From the NCBI GenBank assembly GCA_026874595.1, contig CM049307.1, positions 23,413,079-23,477,078 on the forward strand: DNA of 64,000 bases, given 5' to 3'. Source of the stretch: Sipunculus nudus. Taxonomy: Eukaryota; Annelida; Sipuncula; Golfingiida; Sipunculidae. Every line of letters starts with the position of its first letter. Position 1 is the first letter of the stretch. Both the position numbers and the translations under genes were made by a program. The notes under the pieces are model-generated. The model was not told the DNA's origin. It saw only the letters and a list, made by a program, of their open reading frames with translations, and searched no databases. Shown piece after piece: positions 23,545 through 36,845 of this stretch.

Positions 23545-26500
23545 CTGAAGGGTGTGGAGGAATCATGTCAGTGAAGCCAGGAATCTCATCAGCCCCCTCT
23601 AACAACTTGTGTTCAGTGATCAACTGCTGTTGCTTGGTGGTGATGACCCTACGCTTGACCACTGTCCCGTCAGGTAGGGTCTCCTCAAATTCTTGGACAT
23701 CACTGGTTTCCTGAGGTTCTCCCTCAATGCGGTCAACATATAATTTCATCTCAGGCTCTAGCTCACCGGGTGCCTGCTCAGAGAGGAGTCGGTGAGCCTC
23801 TTCATCAGTTGTAGGTAAGGCCCCCTCTGGACCCTCCATTATAAAACGTTTGACAACAGTCTGTTTTTGCTTGGTTTTTACAACTCTTCTTTTGACAACA
23901 GTGCCGTCCGGGAGGGTCTCCTCAAACTCCTGTACATCTGTTTCAGTTTGTGGATCACCTCTTATGGTATCCGCATACACTCGCACACCTGCTTCATCTT
24001 GGTCATCCTCTGTCTGATCTTCCATGGTGACAGCAGCTGAAGACAGTTCATTGCCATCTGCATCTACAGGTACTTCTTCTGTCACCACTTCTTCGGTAAC
24101 CTGTCCGTCAGGACCAATTTTCCTGATCTTTTTGGTGATAACTTTGACTCTCCTTTTGATTATGCGGCGTTTTATCACAGTTCCATCAGGTAAGGTCTCT
24201 TCCACTTCATCAACATCTTCTCCTGCTGGGATAACATCAGCTGGGGCCTCCTCTGGGGATGACTTGTCATCACTTGGTTCATAAGCAGCTTCTGCTAGGG
24301 CAGCAGCCACTGCAATTTCCTCAGCTGTTGGTTCGTCAGCTTTTGGTCCTGCCAGGTGCTCTGTTACAGTGTCTGTTCTCGTAGAACCATCTGGCATTGT
24401 TGTGATTGTTGTTCTAATAATGATGTTATCCTGGCGGTAAGTAATGATCTTCTTGTGCACAACTGTTCCATCAGGCAATGTTTCATCAAATTCATCTACA
24501 TTTTCAGGTTCATAGTCCTTCTCTGTTGTTGGGACTTTTTCTACAACCTCAGCTGGAATGTCATCAATTGGTTCCTGGATCTTTTCTGCTGGTGCCTCAG
24601 TATCATAGAACATGTCCTCATCTGATGGCTTCTCTGCAGATACCACATCTATATCCGTCTCCTCAATGACCTGTTGGACTGGTTTTTCAGTTTCAACCAC
24701 CTGCTGTTCTACAACTGGTTCTGAAATATGGGAAGTTTTGGGAATATTATCAATAGGTTCTGTTATTGTTTCCTTACTGATTTTACCATCATGTGTACAT
24801 GTTATAACATTTTTAATAATGTATGCATCTGTGTATTGTGTAATAACTCTCCGAATGAATCTAGTTCCGTCAGGTGCTGTTTCAATATGATCCTCCACTT
24901 TTGCATTATCTGGAATTTCTATGCTTTCAAGCAATTCAATATTAGGTTCTGTGGCTGTTGCAACTAAATCATCTGTGGTCTTTATCACAGTTTCATCTTC
25001 CTGTGTTTGTGCTTTGTCATCACTTTCTGTTACAACTTCATCCTGTGGAATGGTTGTCTGCTCTGTCTCAGCTTCTGGCACTAGGGCATCAGTGCCTTGG
25101 TCTGACATTTGTTCTTCTAATGATGATGCTTGAAAATGAACATCATCTGGTACAGATTTGACTAAAACTGCTCCAGTATCATCAGATTTCTCTGAAATAT
25201 TTGCATCAGTTCCTAGATCTAATGGTTTTTCCTCTCCCGACCATACATGATCATCCTGTGGTTCAGTTTTGTCTAACACAACTCCAGTATCATCTGGTTT
25301 TTCTGAAATACTTGCATCAGTTACTTGACCTGACGGTTTTTCCTCTTCTTCTTCTGATTTTACATGATCATCCTCTGGTTCATTTTTGTCTGAAACAACT
25401 TCCGTATCATCAGGTTTCTCTTGAATGCTTGTGGATTCCTCTGTTAATGCGTCTGCCAAGACAGTCTCAACATGCTCAATGGCTAAACTATCTCTGTCTG
25501 GGGTCGGTGGTTGGTTAAATGTTGGTGATGTGGTTTCCTGAACACGGTCTATGGCAACCTGGTCTACATCTGGTTCAGTCTTAACAAATCCTACAGGTGC
25601 AACCATTTCTTCTTTTGGTGAGGTAGGACTGCCAACATCAGAGTCCCTGAACTCCTCAAGTGGTCCTTCATCAACAGTGGCTTCCTGGTCCCTTGGGGGT
25701 GCTTCTGCAGAAATATATAAATCTCTCTGTTCTTCAGGTGGTGTAGAGATCACCTCCTGGAATTCTTCTGTGGTTTCAACAGCGATCTCCTCACTTGCGC
25801 TGATACGTTCATCCTCCAGTGGTGGTTCAGTTTCTTTAAATTCATCTACGACAGCTTTAGCTTCAATGGGAGACTTGTCATCTTGGTCTAATTGTGCAAT
25901 CTCTTCATCCTGACTAGCTTTAAGCAGCTCTGTTGAGTATGTTTCCACCTCTGTAACTTCTGTGGTGCTCAACTGTTGTGTGTCTGATTCAGGTACTTCC
26001 TTATCAGAGACGACAACTTGATCCTTGTCTACAACCAATAATGCACGAGGGCTGCTTGGTTCTTCTTCATCTTTTGGTGGTCCTGTCTCTTTCAGTTCCT
26101 CCTCTCTTAATTCAGTAATTTCATACGACTTTCCTCTTTCAAGGGTGGATATTTTTCTCTCCTCAGTAACCTCCTCTGTTACTGGTTCTTCAGAGGGTGT
26201 TTCTTGGTCTACTGGTGGTATGGACACTTTAGCAAGGTCTTCTGGTTCAGCTTTATCCTCATCTTTGATAGGTTTCTCTGTAGCCACTACATCAACTTCA
26301 ACCCTGCTGATATCAGTTTCAGTTACCTGGTCCAAGTCATCTAATGTTGTTCTGGTCTCTTCCACAGACATCTCTGTCCTGTCAACAGCTACATCTTCTT
26401 TCTCTTGTACTGCAACGTGAGGGGTCAACTGGTCTCCAGCTTCATAATCAGCTGTAGCAAAGCACTCCTCTAAAGTTTCTTCTGGGGCTGCTTTTGAATC

Positions 26501-27582
26501 AACTCCAGGGGACTGCTCAGGACTGCCTTGAATTGGTGATTTTTCGACAAAGTGTTCCTTGTCTGCTTCCAGAACTACTTCATCAGCAACAATATCAGCC
26601 ATCAGCTCTTGTGGTATTTCAGGTGATGGGACTGCCATCACTTCTGGGGTGGTACCAGATGTCTTTTGCTCTTCTTCATCCATATCTAATTCATCTGGAG
26701 GCTGGGCTCTTGGTGGTAATGTTTGTGTTTCCACAACTACAACTTCTTGCTGGTGGTCAACTGCAATGCCACTCTTATCAGGGGGTTCTTGTACACCTTC
26801 TGGTGGTTCAATTTCTACTCTGTCTAGTTCTGGCCCAGTTATGGGCACTTCTTGGTATTCCTCAGTAACAGTATCTTTTGACACCTGTGTAACCTCCTCT
26901 GGGGGCTCAGATGGCCTTCTTATTATTCCCACATCCACCTCGCTAGGTTCCTGCACAGGCTCATGGATTAGTTCAGTAGCATCATACTCACCTGTAGGAG
27001 GCTCACTGGCCAATGCTTCCACCAAACCTGCTTCCACAGCCTTACCTTCATCAGGACTCAGGTCAGCACTACGTGGGGGCGGTGGTTCAATGCGAGTTTT
27101 GACAATGCGCTTTTTCTGCCAAGTTCCATCAGGCATTGATTCTTCATACTCTTCCACAGAAGTTTCAGCATTGGTCATATCATCAGGGTCAGCTCCTGGT
27201 AGTAGCTCAGTAACTTCTTCCACAACTTCACTCCCCATTGATACATAGGTGACATTTTCTGTTACTTTATCACCTTCAGTGATCCTTTCAGTGACAGGTT
27301 TGACATGATCTGTAACCTCTACTCTACGTTTCACGATGGTACCATCTTCAAGGGTTTCTTCAGACTCATCAACTGTGGATTTAGGTTCAATATCACCTTC
27401 AAATATATCTCTAACTATTTCAGGAACAACCTCTGTACCTGGAGCAATTTCATGAAGCTCAGCACTGTCATCAAGACGTTTCTTTTCTACCCAGTCTTCA
27501 AAAGTATCATGATCTGGCTGGGCTGCCTCTCTGACCACTTCTTCAGCTGGGGTTTGTTGTGCCCAGTCTTCAAATGTTTGCC
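23545..27582 (-). CDS. ANK: Ankyrin giant tail exon 1 (1,345 codons)
   Basis: A single 4038-nt phase 1-1 exon, acceptor ttgttttcag, donor TCAG|GTACTG. The translation is open throughout, rich in E, D, P, V and T, and largely disordered. It begins QTFEDWAQQTPAEEVV. Repeats of the form ETLPDGTVVKRRV followed by a K/R-rich beta-prone stretch occur seven times: two near the start (about 27330 and 27120) and five near the end (about 24865, 24470, 24185, 23905, 23665). Between them is a long acidic spacer with shorter repeats (EKPDDTGVVLDKTEPQDDH type, near 25150-25420). In known giant ankyrins such exons are neuron-specific and extend along axons. Their role here is inferred by homology of position. 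Confidence 0.95.
23650..24900 (-). repeat. Five coding repeats, ETLPDGTVVKRR type
   Basis: Successive cores in protein order: ETAPDGTRFIRRV, ETLPDGTVVHKKI, ETLPDGTVIKRRI, ETLPDGTVVKRRV, ETLPDGTVVKRRV. Each is followed by basic and hydrophobic alternation, and several then have a second half ending in DG (CTHDGK, MPDGST, GPDGQV). The last two units are nearly identical, so they duplicated recently. Two further units lie at the exon's beginning. Confidence 0.9.
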
Positions 27583-28629
27583 CTGAAAACAAGATTGAAC
27601 ATTGAATAATTTCAGTTCAAATGATTATTTCTGTGATACTGGCTATATTACAACTTTTTTATAATTAGTAAGCCAAACACAATACATTAAGCCACATTAT
27701 TACATCTACTTAAGCACCAACATGCTTAAATTTGTAGAAACCATACAATGCTCAAGATATGGCAAGATATGCCATGAAAGCAAGGCTTGGCAAACCTTTG
27801 TAAACCACAAAATTCTATGTCATATAGAAACCCCAGTTTTTCTTGTTTACCAGTTATTTATTTAGCAGAGGAAATTTTGTTTTTATAAAAGCTTAAGCAA
27901 ACAGACATTAAAGGATCATGCAGAACACATGCATGTATCAAATAATTAGTAAAATATTGAAACATTATTTGAAGCAAAGGATATATGTAACTGGTTAAGC
28001 TTGGAATAATTTAAATATGTCAATATAACTAACCCAGGAAACCCCTATTATATGGTATTATCTACGAATTGTGGCTGCACATTTGATCCATTTATAAAAA
28101 CCATTCACCAGTTATCTGAACACCACTTTGCCACAGCAAAACCTGTCAAATGCATTTTCCAATATCCCAGGAATATTTGCCTTAAAAATGATGAAAATTT
28201 GCTTAATAAAAACATAATTCATATAAAAAAAGTTTCACATGATGACAGAAAACTGAGTAATTAAAAAAAATAATGTTCAAATATTCAAAGAAAACTATTA
28301 GGCTTTTTCCAAGTGGTTACAGAAACTGCATTCTGCTTCAAAAGACAGGATTTGCTGTAGATTAAGAAGTCAGCAACCATGTCATAATGACGTATTCTGT
28401 TAAATTGTTTTCCTGAATATCAGGACACCAGTTCCCCCTCGCCATCACTGTCAGACAATTATGGTTATCCAAGCTGTTACCTGGGAAAACATATAAACAC
28501 AAAACACAAAGAGCGAACAGGACATGCAAAATAATTAACCATTTCATACATAAAACATATAAATTCATTTGAACAGTTGAACTGGGATCCTACATTCCCT
28601 AAATCATTCAACAGGTAACTAATGAGGAA

Positions 28630-31235
28630 ACAAGGGACCCATGGGTCACGGCACTCAGCTGTTATATATGATAAAAAATATGATCTGGAAATGAGGCACA
28701 TGCTGGTTTTGTGTGGTAATAAATAATAGCTGTATTATGAGTTGTTGGTGTTTAGCTTATGTATGATTTTGATAGTATCTTTGGAGACAGGGAAGAGGAT
28801 TGATTTCACTTATTTTATTGACAAATGTAGTGCTATTGTCACAAAGATTTTGACTTGGCCATATAACTTATAAGCAGCACATATGATATAAGAGTTTAAC
28901 TATTTATTAAAATTTAATAACAAATATTGTGCCAAATATAATTTTTATTAAAAATAATAAGAGAATCATATGATTTTTTAAAATAAAATATAACTGAAAT
29001 GATTATTAAAATATTATAGAATATATTCATGAATGCATTCATGAATACATTTTGAAAGTATTTGCACTGGTATTCAAATACTTTCATTTTTACCTGAATT
29101 CCTAATCTTATGCAAGAAATGTTATAATGATTCATATTTGTATTCAAATACATTTGCAAAGTATTTGCACCATGTCTGGTATTTATTCAGTTTAAGCCAA
29201 ACCATGATGTTGAGAATCAATATATACAAAATTCACAAATTTAAATAATGATCATAAGTCCCTGGTTTTAGAGCTTTTATTTATATAAAAAAAATAAATG
29301 TAATATATTCACTTTGGACTACTTTCACATCAATCTACACACTAGACACAGTAGGAATCTAGATTAATATTATCAACTGCCTCTTTGTCTATCATTAATT
29401 TTCTTCATGTGATTCCTAATGATTAGTAATGAAAAATATGATTTATTTTTTTTATCATTAAATTGAACTGAAAAATACCACAGGTGACTGCATGGTGTTA
29501 TTTGGAATACTTGACATTCTATCCATCCATACAAGATTCTTACATCATCAGTAACTGCAAGTTAATTTCCTGTTACTCATCAACTAACAAATTCCTTTTC
29601 TATTAATTTTTAATTTGTTATTAAAAACCAATAAAATATTATTAATTTATAGTTTATTGTTATGTTGTTGGTAAAAACAACTACTAGATAAGTTGGGTTG
29701 GACACCTGGATCAACTGTGGCTGGCCATAAGCTGCCTGGCTGCCCCAGTGTATGCCTCGCCTCAAGCGTGCATAATTTGCTGAAAGGTCAACATACAGGT
29801 GACTGAAGAGGGGCTGGGGAGAGCCTGGGTCTGACATGGTCTCATAAAAACATTAATAAAAGTTACAATTTTTGGCCAATTTCTTTTAGCTTTCTAAACT
29901 AAAAAGCTGAAATCCTTATGTGTGCATGATATGAAAATTATATCAACAGTGCTCATAGGAAACAAATGTGCCATTTTCAAAGTTGGGCAAAATTTAAGGT
30001 ACTAAGTTTATATTTATACTAATAACTTATAAAATTTGAAAAATTCAGAACTAATTTTGGGTATTCCATTGAATCTTGATTAAATAATGTTACAATCCTG
30101 ACAAAAAAATCTCTAGCTTCAGCAATCCTCTTGTTAAGGGAGTAAATATATTTCTTGATTTTTTACAAAGTGCATTATGTTTGGGCCCATAACTTAAAAC
30201 AATTATACAATACTGACATCATTTCTGGCATGTGCATAGCGAATATATAGAAAATATGTATATTATATATGATCAAAGTCAGATCAGTGGTTTTGATATT
30301 AGGTAGTCTTGTGTAACAATGGGTTTTTAATGGAAAAATGAAGTTTTCATTAATATCTAAAAGGAATTAAGTCCTAGTGACCAAATTCTTGGCATGGTAG
30401 GGGATTTTGGAGACATCTAACTGTATGCCAAATTTTAGGAACTGAGAGCTGAAGCTGGGGAGCTGAGCTCTAGCAAACTGCACAACACTAGCTTGATGTA
30501 AACAATATGCGACATGGTGCTTGAAAACTTGAATAAAATCTACAGTTTTTGATCAACTGGTTTCAAATTTTTGGTGTTAACAGATGAAATGCTAACAAAA
30601 ACATGCTGGGAAAATTAAATCCACAGCAGTTACAGGAAAAAAATGTGCCATGGTCAAAGTTGGGCAAAATTTAAGGTACCAATTTTTTATTTTTGCTAAT
30701 ATTTAAAAAAATTAAAAGATTTTGATCTAATTTTGAGTATACAATTTGATTTTGATTAATTTAAGTTATATTTCTGGGAAAAAATTCCTTAGCTTAAACA
30801 TGTTTTGTTTTAAATGATCAAATATCTTTCCTGATTTTTTACAAAATGCATTATGTTTGGGCCCATAACTTTTTAAAATTATATAATACAGACCTAATTT
30901 CTGGCATGAACATAGGAACTATACTGAGGAATATTTATGGTAAATATGAGGAAAAACAGATGAGTGGTTTTGATATTTGGCAGTCCTGAAGTGTGAAAAT
31001 AGGTTTTTAATAAAAAATTGAGGTTTTTCCTTAATTTCTCAAATGATCGAACCCACAAAGACCCAGTTTTCAGCTCGGTAGGAGATCTTGGGGACATCAA
31101 ACATTATGCCAAATTTTGGATTCCTAGGTCTTACAGTTTCAAAACGTGCCAGAATAACGGATGGACAATCGGATAGCCGAAGGACAAAGGACCACGACTA
31201 TAGCTCAGATGACTTTTAGTCAGCTGAGCTAAAAA
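28630..31235 (+). mobile_element. Family-1 hairpin element, full copy A (2.6 kb)
   Basis: Starts CAAGGGACCCATGGGTCA and ends GAGCTAAAAA, with 5' arm CTCAGCTG (28653-28660) and 3' hairpin at 31201-31231. Matches copy B at 46311-48900 along its whole length with scattered substitutions and small indels. Internal direct repeat of about 675 bp, marked by tgtttgggcccataactt near 30178 and 30856. No coding capacity seen. Confidence 0.85.
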
Positions 31236-31554
31236 TAACTGAAAACACTAATGTACTACATACTGTTATTAACACATTAACTGATTCCTTTTTCTGGTGA
31301 TCTTTAAATTATCTTTTCATGCTGCACTGATAATTAAAATTGTGCTGTTTTAGAAAATGCTAACTAGAAACCCATCAATACATATACCTGATGGATACTT
31401 AAAATAACTAATCATAAGAATTGTGTAGAATCAAGGCTGCTTCCCACATGAATTGCTTCCAAGATAGAGACTAGATGTGTCGGAACAACACGAATGCCCC
31501 CGCCTTGGGCAAATTAGAAACATTTGTAAAATTTTGAAAATTTTTTTAAGTTCA

Positions 31555-33264
31555 GTGTCGTATGGTCAAAAGTAGGTCAACAAGGGCAAAATGCAAACTC
31601 GATCTGTAACGGGTCATTATCAAGCAACACACCAAAAATCATGCCAGTATATGCAGGCATTGTGAAAAAAAGTCCATACATGTGCATTTTCCATAAAAAT
31701 TTCTGTCTTTCATGAAATTTTCTATGTTTAGGAGCCGTAAAACAATCAAAAGTAGGTCAACCGGGATGAAACGCGAACTCGATCTGTAACTGTCATTATC
31801 TGCCCACACATAAAAAATCAGGGTGGTATCTGCAGGCATTGAGGAAAAAAAGTAAGTATATATGCATTTGTTTTGAAAATTTATATTTTTCATGAAACTT
31901 TCTATGTTCAGGAGCAGTCAAATGGTCAAAAGTAGGTCAACTGAGAGAAAACAAGAACTCGATCTGTAACTGGTCATTATCTGCCTACACACCAAAAATC
32001 AGGCCCGTATCTGCAGGCACTGCGAAAAAAAGTCCATACATATGCACCTTTTTATGAAATTTTCTTTGTTAGAGCACCGTCAAACGGTCAAAAATAGGTC
32101 AACTGGGACAAAACGTGAACTTGATCTGTAACTGGTCATTATCTGCCCACACACCAAAAATCAGGCCAATATCTGCAGGTATTGTGAAGAAAAGTCTGTA
32201 CAAGTGTATTTGTCATGAAAATTTATGTTTTACATGAAATTTTCTATGTTCAGGAGCCGTAAAACAGTCAAAAGTAGGTCAACCAGGACGAAATGCGAAC
32301 TCAATCTGTAACTGGTCAATATCTGGCCACACATCAAAAATCAGGCCAATATCTGCAGGCATTGCAAAAAAAAGTCCGTACATGTGTATTTGTCATGATA
32401 TTTCATATTTTTCATGAAATTTTCTATGTTCAGGAGCCGTAAAACGGTCAAAAGTAGGTCAACCAGGACGAAACCCGAACTCGATCTGTAACAGGTCTAT
32501 ATCTGCCCACACACCAAAAATTAGGCCAATATCTGCAGGCATTGCGAAAAAAAGTCTGTACATGTGTATCTTTCATGAATATTTCTATTTTTCATGAAAT
32601 TTTCTATGTTTGTACAACGGTCAAAAGTAGGTCAACCGGGACGAAACGCGAACTTGATCTGTAACTGGTCTATATTTGCCCACACACCAAAAATCAGGCC
32701 AATATCTGCAGGCATTGCGAAAAAAAGTCCGTACATGTGTATCTGTCATGAATATTTCTATTTTTCATTAAATTTTCTAAGTTTAGGAGCCGTAAAACAG
32801 TCAAAAGTAGGTCAACCAGGATGAAACGCGAACTCGATCTGTAACTGGTCTATATCTGTCCACACACCAAAAATCAGGCCAATATCTGCAGGCACTGCGA
32901 AAAAAAAAATCCATACATGTGTATTTGTCATGAAATTTCATATTTTTCATGAAATTTTCTATGTTCAGGAGCCGTAAAACGGTCAAAAGTAGGTCAACCA
33001 GGACGAAACGCAAACTCGATCTGTAACTGGTCAATATCTGCTCACACACCAAAAATCAGGCCAATATCTGCAGGCATTGCGAAAAAAAGTCCGTACATGT
33101 GTATCTGTCATGAATATTTCTATTTTTCATGAAATTTTCTAAGTTAAGGAGCCGTAAAACGGTCAAAAGTAGGTCAACCGGGACGAAACGCGAACTCGAT
33201 CTGTAACTGGTCTATATCTGCCCACACACCAAAAATTAGGCCAATATCTGCAGGCATTGCGAAA
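31555..33264 (+). repeat. 178-bp satellite, about 10 copies
   Basis: The string gtaggtcaac recurs about every 164-183 bp, from about 31572 to 33164. Units share ctcgatctgtaactggtc, atctgcaggcattgcg, gtccgtacatgtgtat and ttcatgaaattttctatg. Later copies are closer to one another than the first three are. It forms the core of the family-3 element. Confidence 0.92.
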
Positions 33265-33465
33265 CAAGTGACCCATGGGTCATGACGCTCAGCTGACTGG
33301 GAAGAGATTCGCAAAAGGAAATTTTATCATCAGAATGGTAGTATATACCCATTCAACTGAAGCATCAAACAGATTAACCAACAGGCCAAGATTTAGTCTG
33401 TATTTATATATCTCAAAAATAGAGAAAAATGTGTAAACTTTTAAAACTAGAATACGGGTAACCGA

Positions 33466-34622
33466 CAAGTGACTACATGTATCTGCCAAAATCGGATAGT
33501 GAGGCATGGATTGAGTGGCAAGGGGAAATAGAGTGAGGTATGTTGCATATTAGCATGGATGTCTGCAGCCTAAATGTGTATGTAGGTTGTGCCACCTACC
33601 ACAAATCCAGAAAGCTGTCCAAGCTGTATACACCTGCAAAATTTTAGGCAGAAAAGTCAAACCACTACATGTATATGAGCGATTTTTGCCCATGGCAGAC
33701 AAACAGACAAACACTGTGCAAAAATCTTTGCAGGTAACCCCTCCAGTTTTGTGTATGATAAAGACCTATGTGAGATCTAAACACATGCACAATTTTGGCC
33801 CAATCGGTCAAATGGTTCCTGAGATATGGGCTTGGATGTGTCCAGCGTTAACTAGAATGTAGGTGGCGCCACCTGTCATAAAATCAAGAAAGCTGTCCAC
33901 GATGTATAAACCTGCAAAATTTTAGGCAGTTATGTCGAACCACTACAGAGAAATGAGTAATTTTAGGCCACGGCAGACTAACAGACAGACGCTGTGCAAA
34001 CATTGTTACAGGTGGCGCCACCATTTTTTGTGTATGTTACAGAGCTATCAAAGGGCTACATTTGTATAAAGTTTATTTCCTGATCGGTCAAACGGTTCCC
34101 GAGATATAAGCTTGGATGTCATCAGCCTGAACGTGAACGTAGGTGGCGCCACCTGTCATAAAATCAAGAAAGCTATCCTGGATGTATACACATGACGAAT
34201 TTCAGGTAAATTAGTCAATTCACTGCAGAGATATGAGTGATTTTAACCCAAGGCAGATGAACAGATGGACACTGTGCAAACATGGTTACAGGTGGCGCCA
34301 CCATTTTTTGTGTATGTTATAAAGCAATTCAAGGGCTACATTTGTATCAATTTTATTTCCTGATCGGTCAAACGGTTCCCGAGATATGAGGGTTTATGAG
34401 TGGAAACAGACCCACAAATGGACACTGGATAGAGAGGAAAGGTCAGAGGTCAATGCAAATTGGTTAGGCACCAGTTCACATGTGACCCGATAATAGGTGT
34501 AAGTTTGGGAAAAATCGGTCCATTAGTCTCCGAAGAGTTCTCTGGAAACGAACGCCGCCGCGGCGGAGGAACTCGGTCAAAAACATAGTATCCGCAAAAC
34601 TTCGTTTTGGCGGATACAAAAA
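33466..34622 (+). mobile_element. Family-4 hairpin element, longer copy
   Basis: Starts CAAGTGACTACATGTATCTGCC. The arm GTATCTGCC (33479-33487) pairs with GGCGGATAC, the right arm of the hairpin at 34588-34617 (GTATCCGC-AAAAC, loop TTC, GTTTTGGCGGATAC), followed by AAAAA. The body has about three tandem units of 285 bp with four perfect GGTGGCGCCACC palindromes (33862, 34011, 34142, 34291). The true 5' end could be some 10-15 bp further left, since both family-4 copies also share a preceding gggta. Confidence 0.8.
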
Positions 34623-34937
34623 TACAGGTGGCTCCACCAGTCTGCAGAAACTAATAAAAACACTTAATGGTCAATATCCATGCAAAAAATCATGGTGATC
34701 TCTGCATTAGTTGTTCAGATACTTCAGTTTTTGTATCAAATTGTCCATTATTCTGAGGGATACTTCGGAGTCCTATAGCTTGAAGGATATGGGTAACAGA
34801 GACCTAATTTCAAGTTTCCACAGGCACCTTTCATGGGCCTCCTTGCATGACAAGAATGAAGATTCTAGGTCCAGTTGTTGCGATTTGTACCCTGTTGACA
34901 GATAACCACATCTTTAAAGGTCTCAAAAAAAAGAAAA

Positions 34938-36845
34938 CAAGGGACCTATGGGTCACTATGCTCAGCTGAAGTTGACCTTGAAGGTAAAAATCTAAAATAA
35001 TATCAAATGGAGATGCTGTGTAAGAGGAAGAGGTAATATAGGCCATGATTGGTTTATATGATCGGCTTGTACTGATGATGAGCAAGAAATTGTTGCAAAT
35101 AATATTTTGTGACCTAACCATGTGTTTCCTAATGTTGAAATTGAAGCATGTGAGCAGTTTGTGAACAAATGATCTGTAATATTACCATGATCATTAGTTG
35201 GCTTTTTAATTAACTATTGACATTTCAGTAGTTTACACATTTGTTCAATTGAATCTATTTTTTGTATAATATATATTATTAAATATAAATGTATTTTTTT
35301 AATGAAATTTATACAGTTGAAATATAACTAATTAACAACATAAAACAGGGCAAACAAAGCCTGATCTCAAATTCTGCTGAGGCAGGAAAATAATGAACAA
35401 ATGTTTGTATTAAATCCTAATTTTTTTATTACATCAATTTTTTTTATTATAAGTTTATATTTCTATACATTTCCAATATAACATATATATCCGAATATAA
35501 AAGTTGATTCATAATTCTTAATTGCATCATCATAAATCTCAATCTTGTCAGATAACACCACATCATGCATACAAATGTTTATTTATTTTTTACCACAAAA
35601 ATATATCTTTTAAATCTGCAAAACAATAAATATCTTAAAATAATACTTGATTTAGATTTCACAATTTTTAAATGTGTCTTTATTTATCCATAATGTGCTT
35701 CATATTTTATAAATTTAAGCATACTGATGGGTTCAATTATATTTGTTAAAATCATTTAAAAGAAAACTGATTTCTTTAAAAATGCCACATTACACAACAT
35801 TGCATCTTCTGGATTACACCTTGAATTACCTTTTCAAGGAAAGTTTTTGCATATTGGAGTGGAAACAGCATTACAATGAAGGAGATACAGTGAAAACAAT
35901 AACAATTACTGCATAACACTTGGTGGGTTGGGTTTGCCGGGGGGGGGGGGGGGGGGGGGTGATTGGGATGGTGATATGAGAATAACTGTACACCTGTCAC
36001 AGCAGGGGATCTCCCCCAGTGACTGTAACAAATCAGAAACCCTGGCATAGCTGACTTCCATTGACCTAGAGTGGGACCCTGCATCTGTAATCTGTAATCA
36101 AAGCAAATGACTACAACAGAGCCTCAAGAAAAAATCAATAACTAGCCTAATTTTCAAGCTTTTATTTTCAACTTTCAGATTTAAACAAATTAAATATTTA
36201 TGTTTACATGCTGTGAAAATTAAATCAATGGTACTAACAAAAAAAAAATGTGCCATGGTCAAAGTTGGGCAAAATTTAAGGTACTGATTTTATTTTTATG
36301 CGAATAACTTAAAAAATTTACAAAATTCAGATCTAATTTTGGGTAAACAATTGAATCTTAATTAAACATAGTAATATACTTGGGAAAATAGACTCTAGTT
36401 TCAAAATTTTTCATGTTAAGTGAGTAAATATTTTTCCTGATTTTTTACAAAGTCCATTATGTTTGGGCCCATAACTTAAAGAATTTATACTAAACAGACT
36501 TAATATCTGGCATGTACATAGAAACTATATAGAGGAATATTTATGGTAAATATGAGGAAAAACATATGAGTGGTTTTGATATTAGGCAGTCCTGAAGTGT
36601 GAAAATAGGTTTTTAATAAAAAGTTGAGGTTTTTCCTTAATTTCTCAAAGGAACTAAGTCGCAAAGTCCCAGTTTTCGGCTTGGTAGGAGATCTTGGGGA
36701 CATCTAACATTATGCTGAATTTTGGATTCCTAGGTCTTACGGTTTCAAAACGTGCCACATCTACGGACGGACGGACAGACGGACGGACGACGGACAATGG
36801 ACCACGACTATAGCTCAGATGACTTATAGTCAGCTGAGCTAAAAA
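34938..36845 (+). mobile_element. Family-1 hairpin element nested in the 335-bp repeat
   Basis: Starts CAAGGGACCTATGGGTCA and ends GAGCTAAAAA, hairpin at 36811-36841 with a (CGGA)n tract before it. The last 600 bp match the 3' ends of copies A and B. The first two thirds are different, AT-rich sequence that includes a G21 run at 35939-35959. The element therefore shares termini with the 2.6-kb copies but has a different core. Confidence 0.82.
35939..35959 (+). repeat. G21 homopolymer
   Basis: Twenty-one consecutive G on the plus strand inside a family-1 element. It could form a G-quadruplex. Because homopolymers this long are error-prone, the length is uncertain. A G13 run lies at 37001-37013. 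Confidence 0.9.

Noticed and set aside
24024-27248. Plus-strand serine/threonine-rich frames opposite giant exon 1
   Set aside because: Antisense shadows of the acidic repeat exon, for the same reason.
31555-33264. CRISPR-like array
   Set aside because: The repeats are about 178 bp, contiguous and without unique spacers, in an animal gene intron. It is a satellite.
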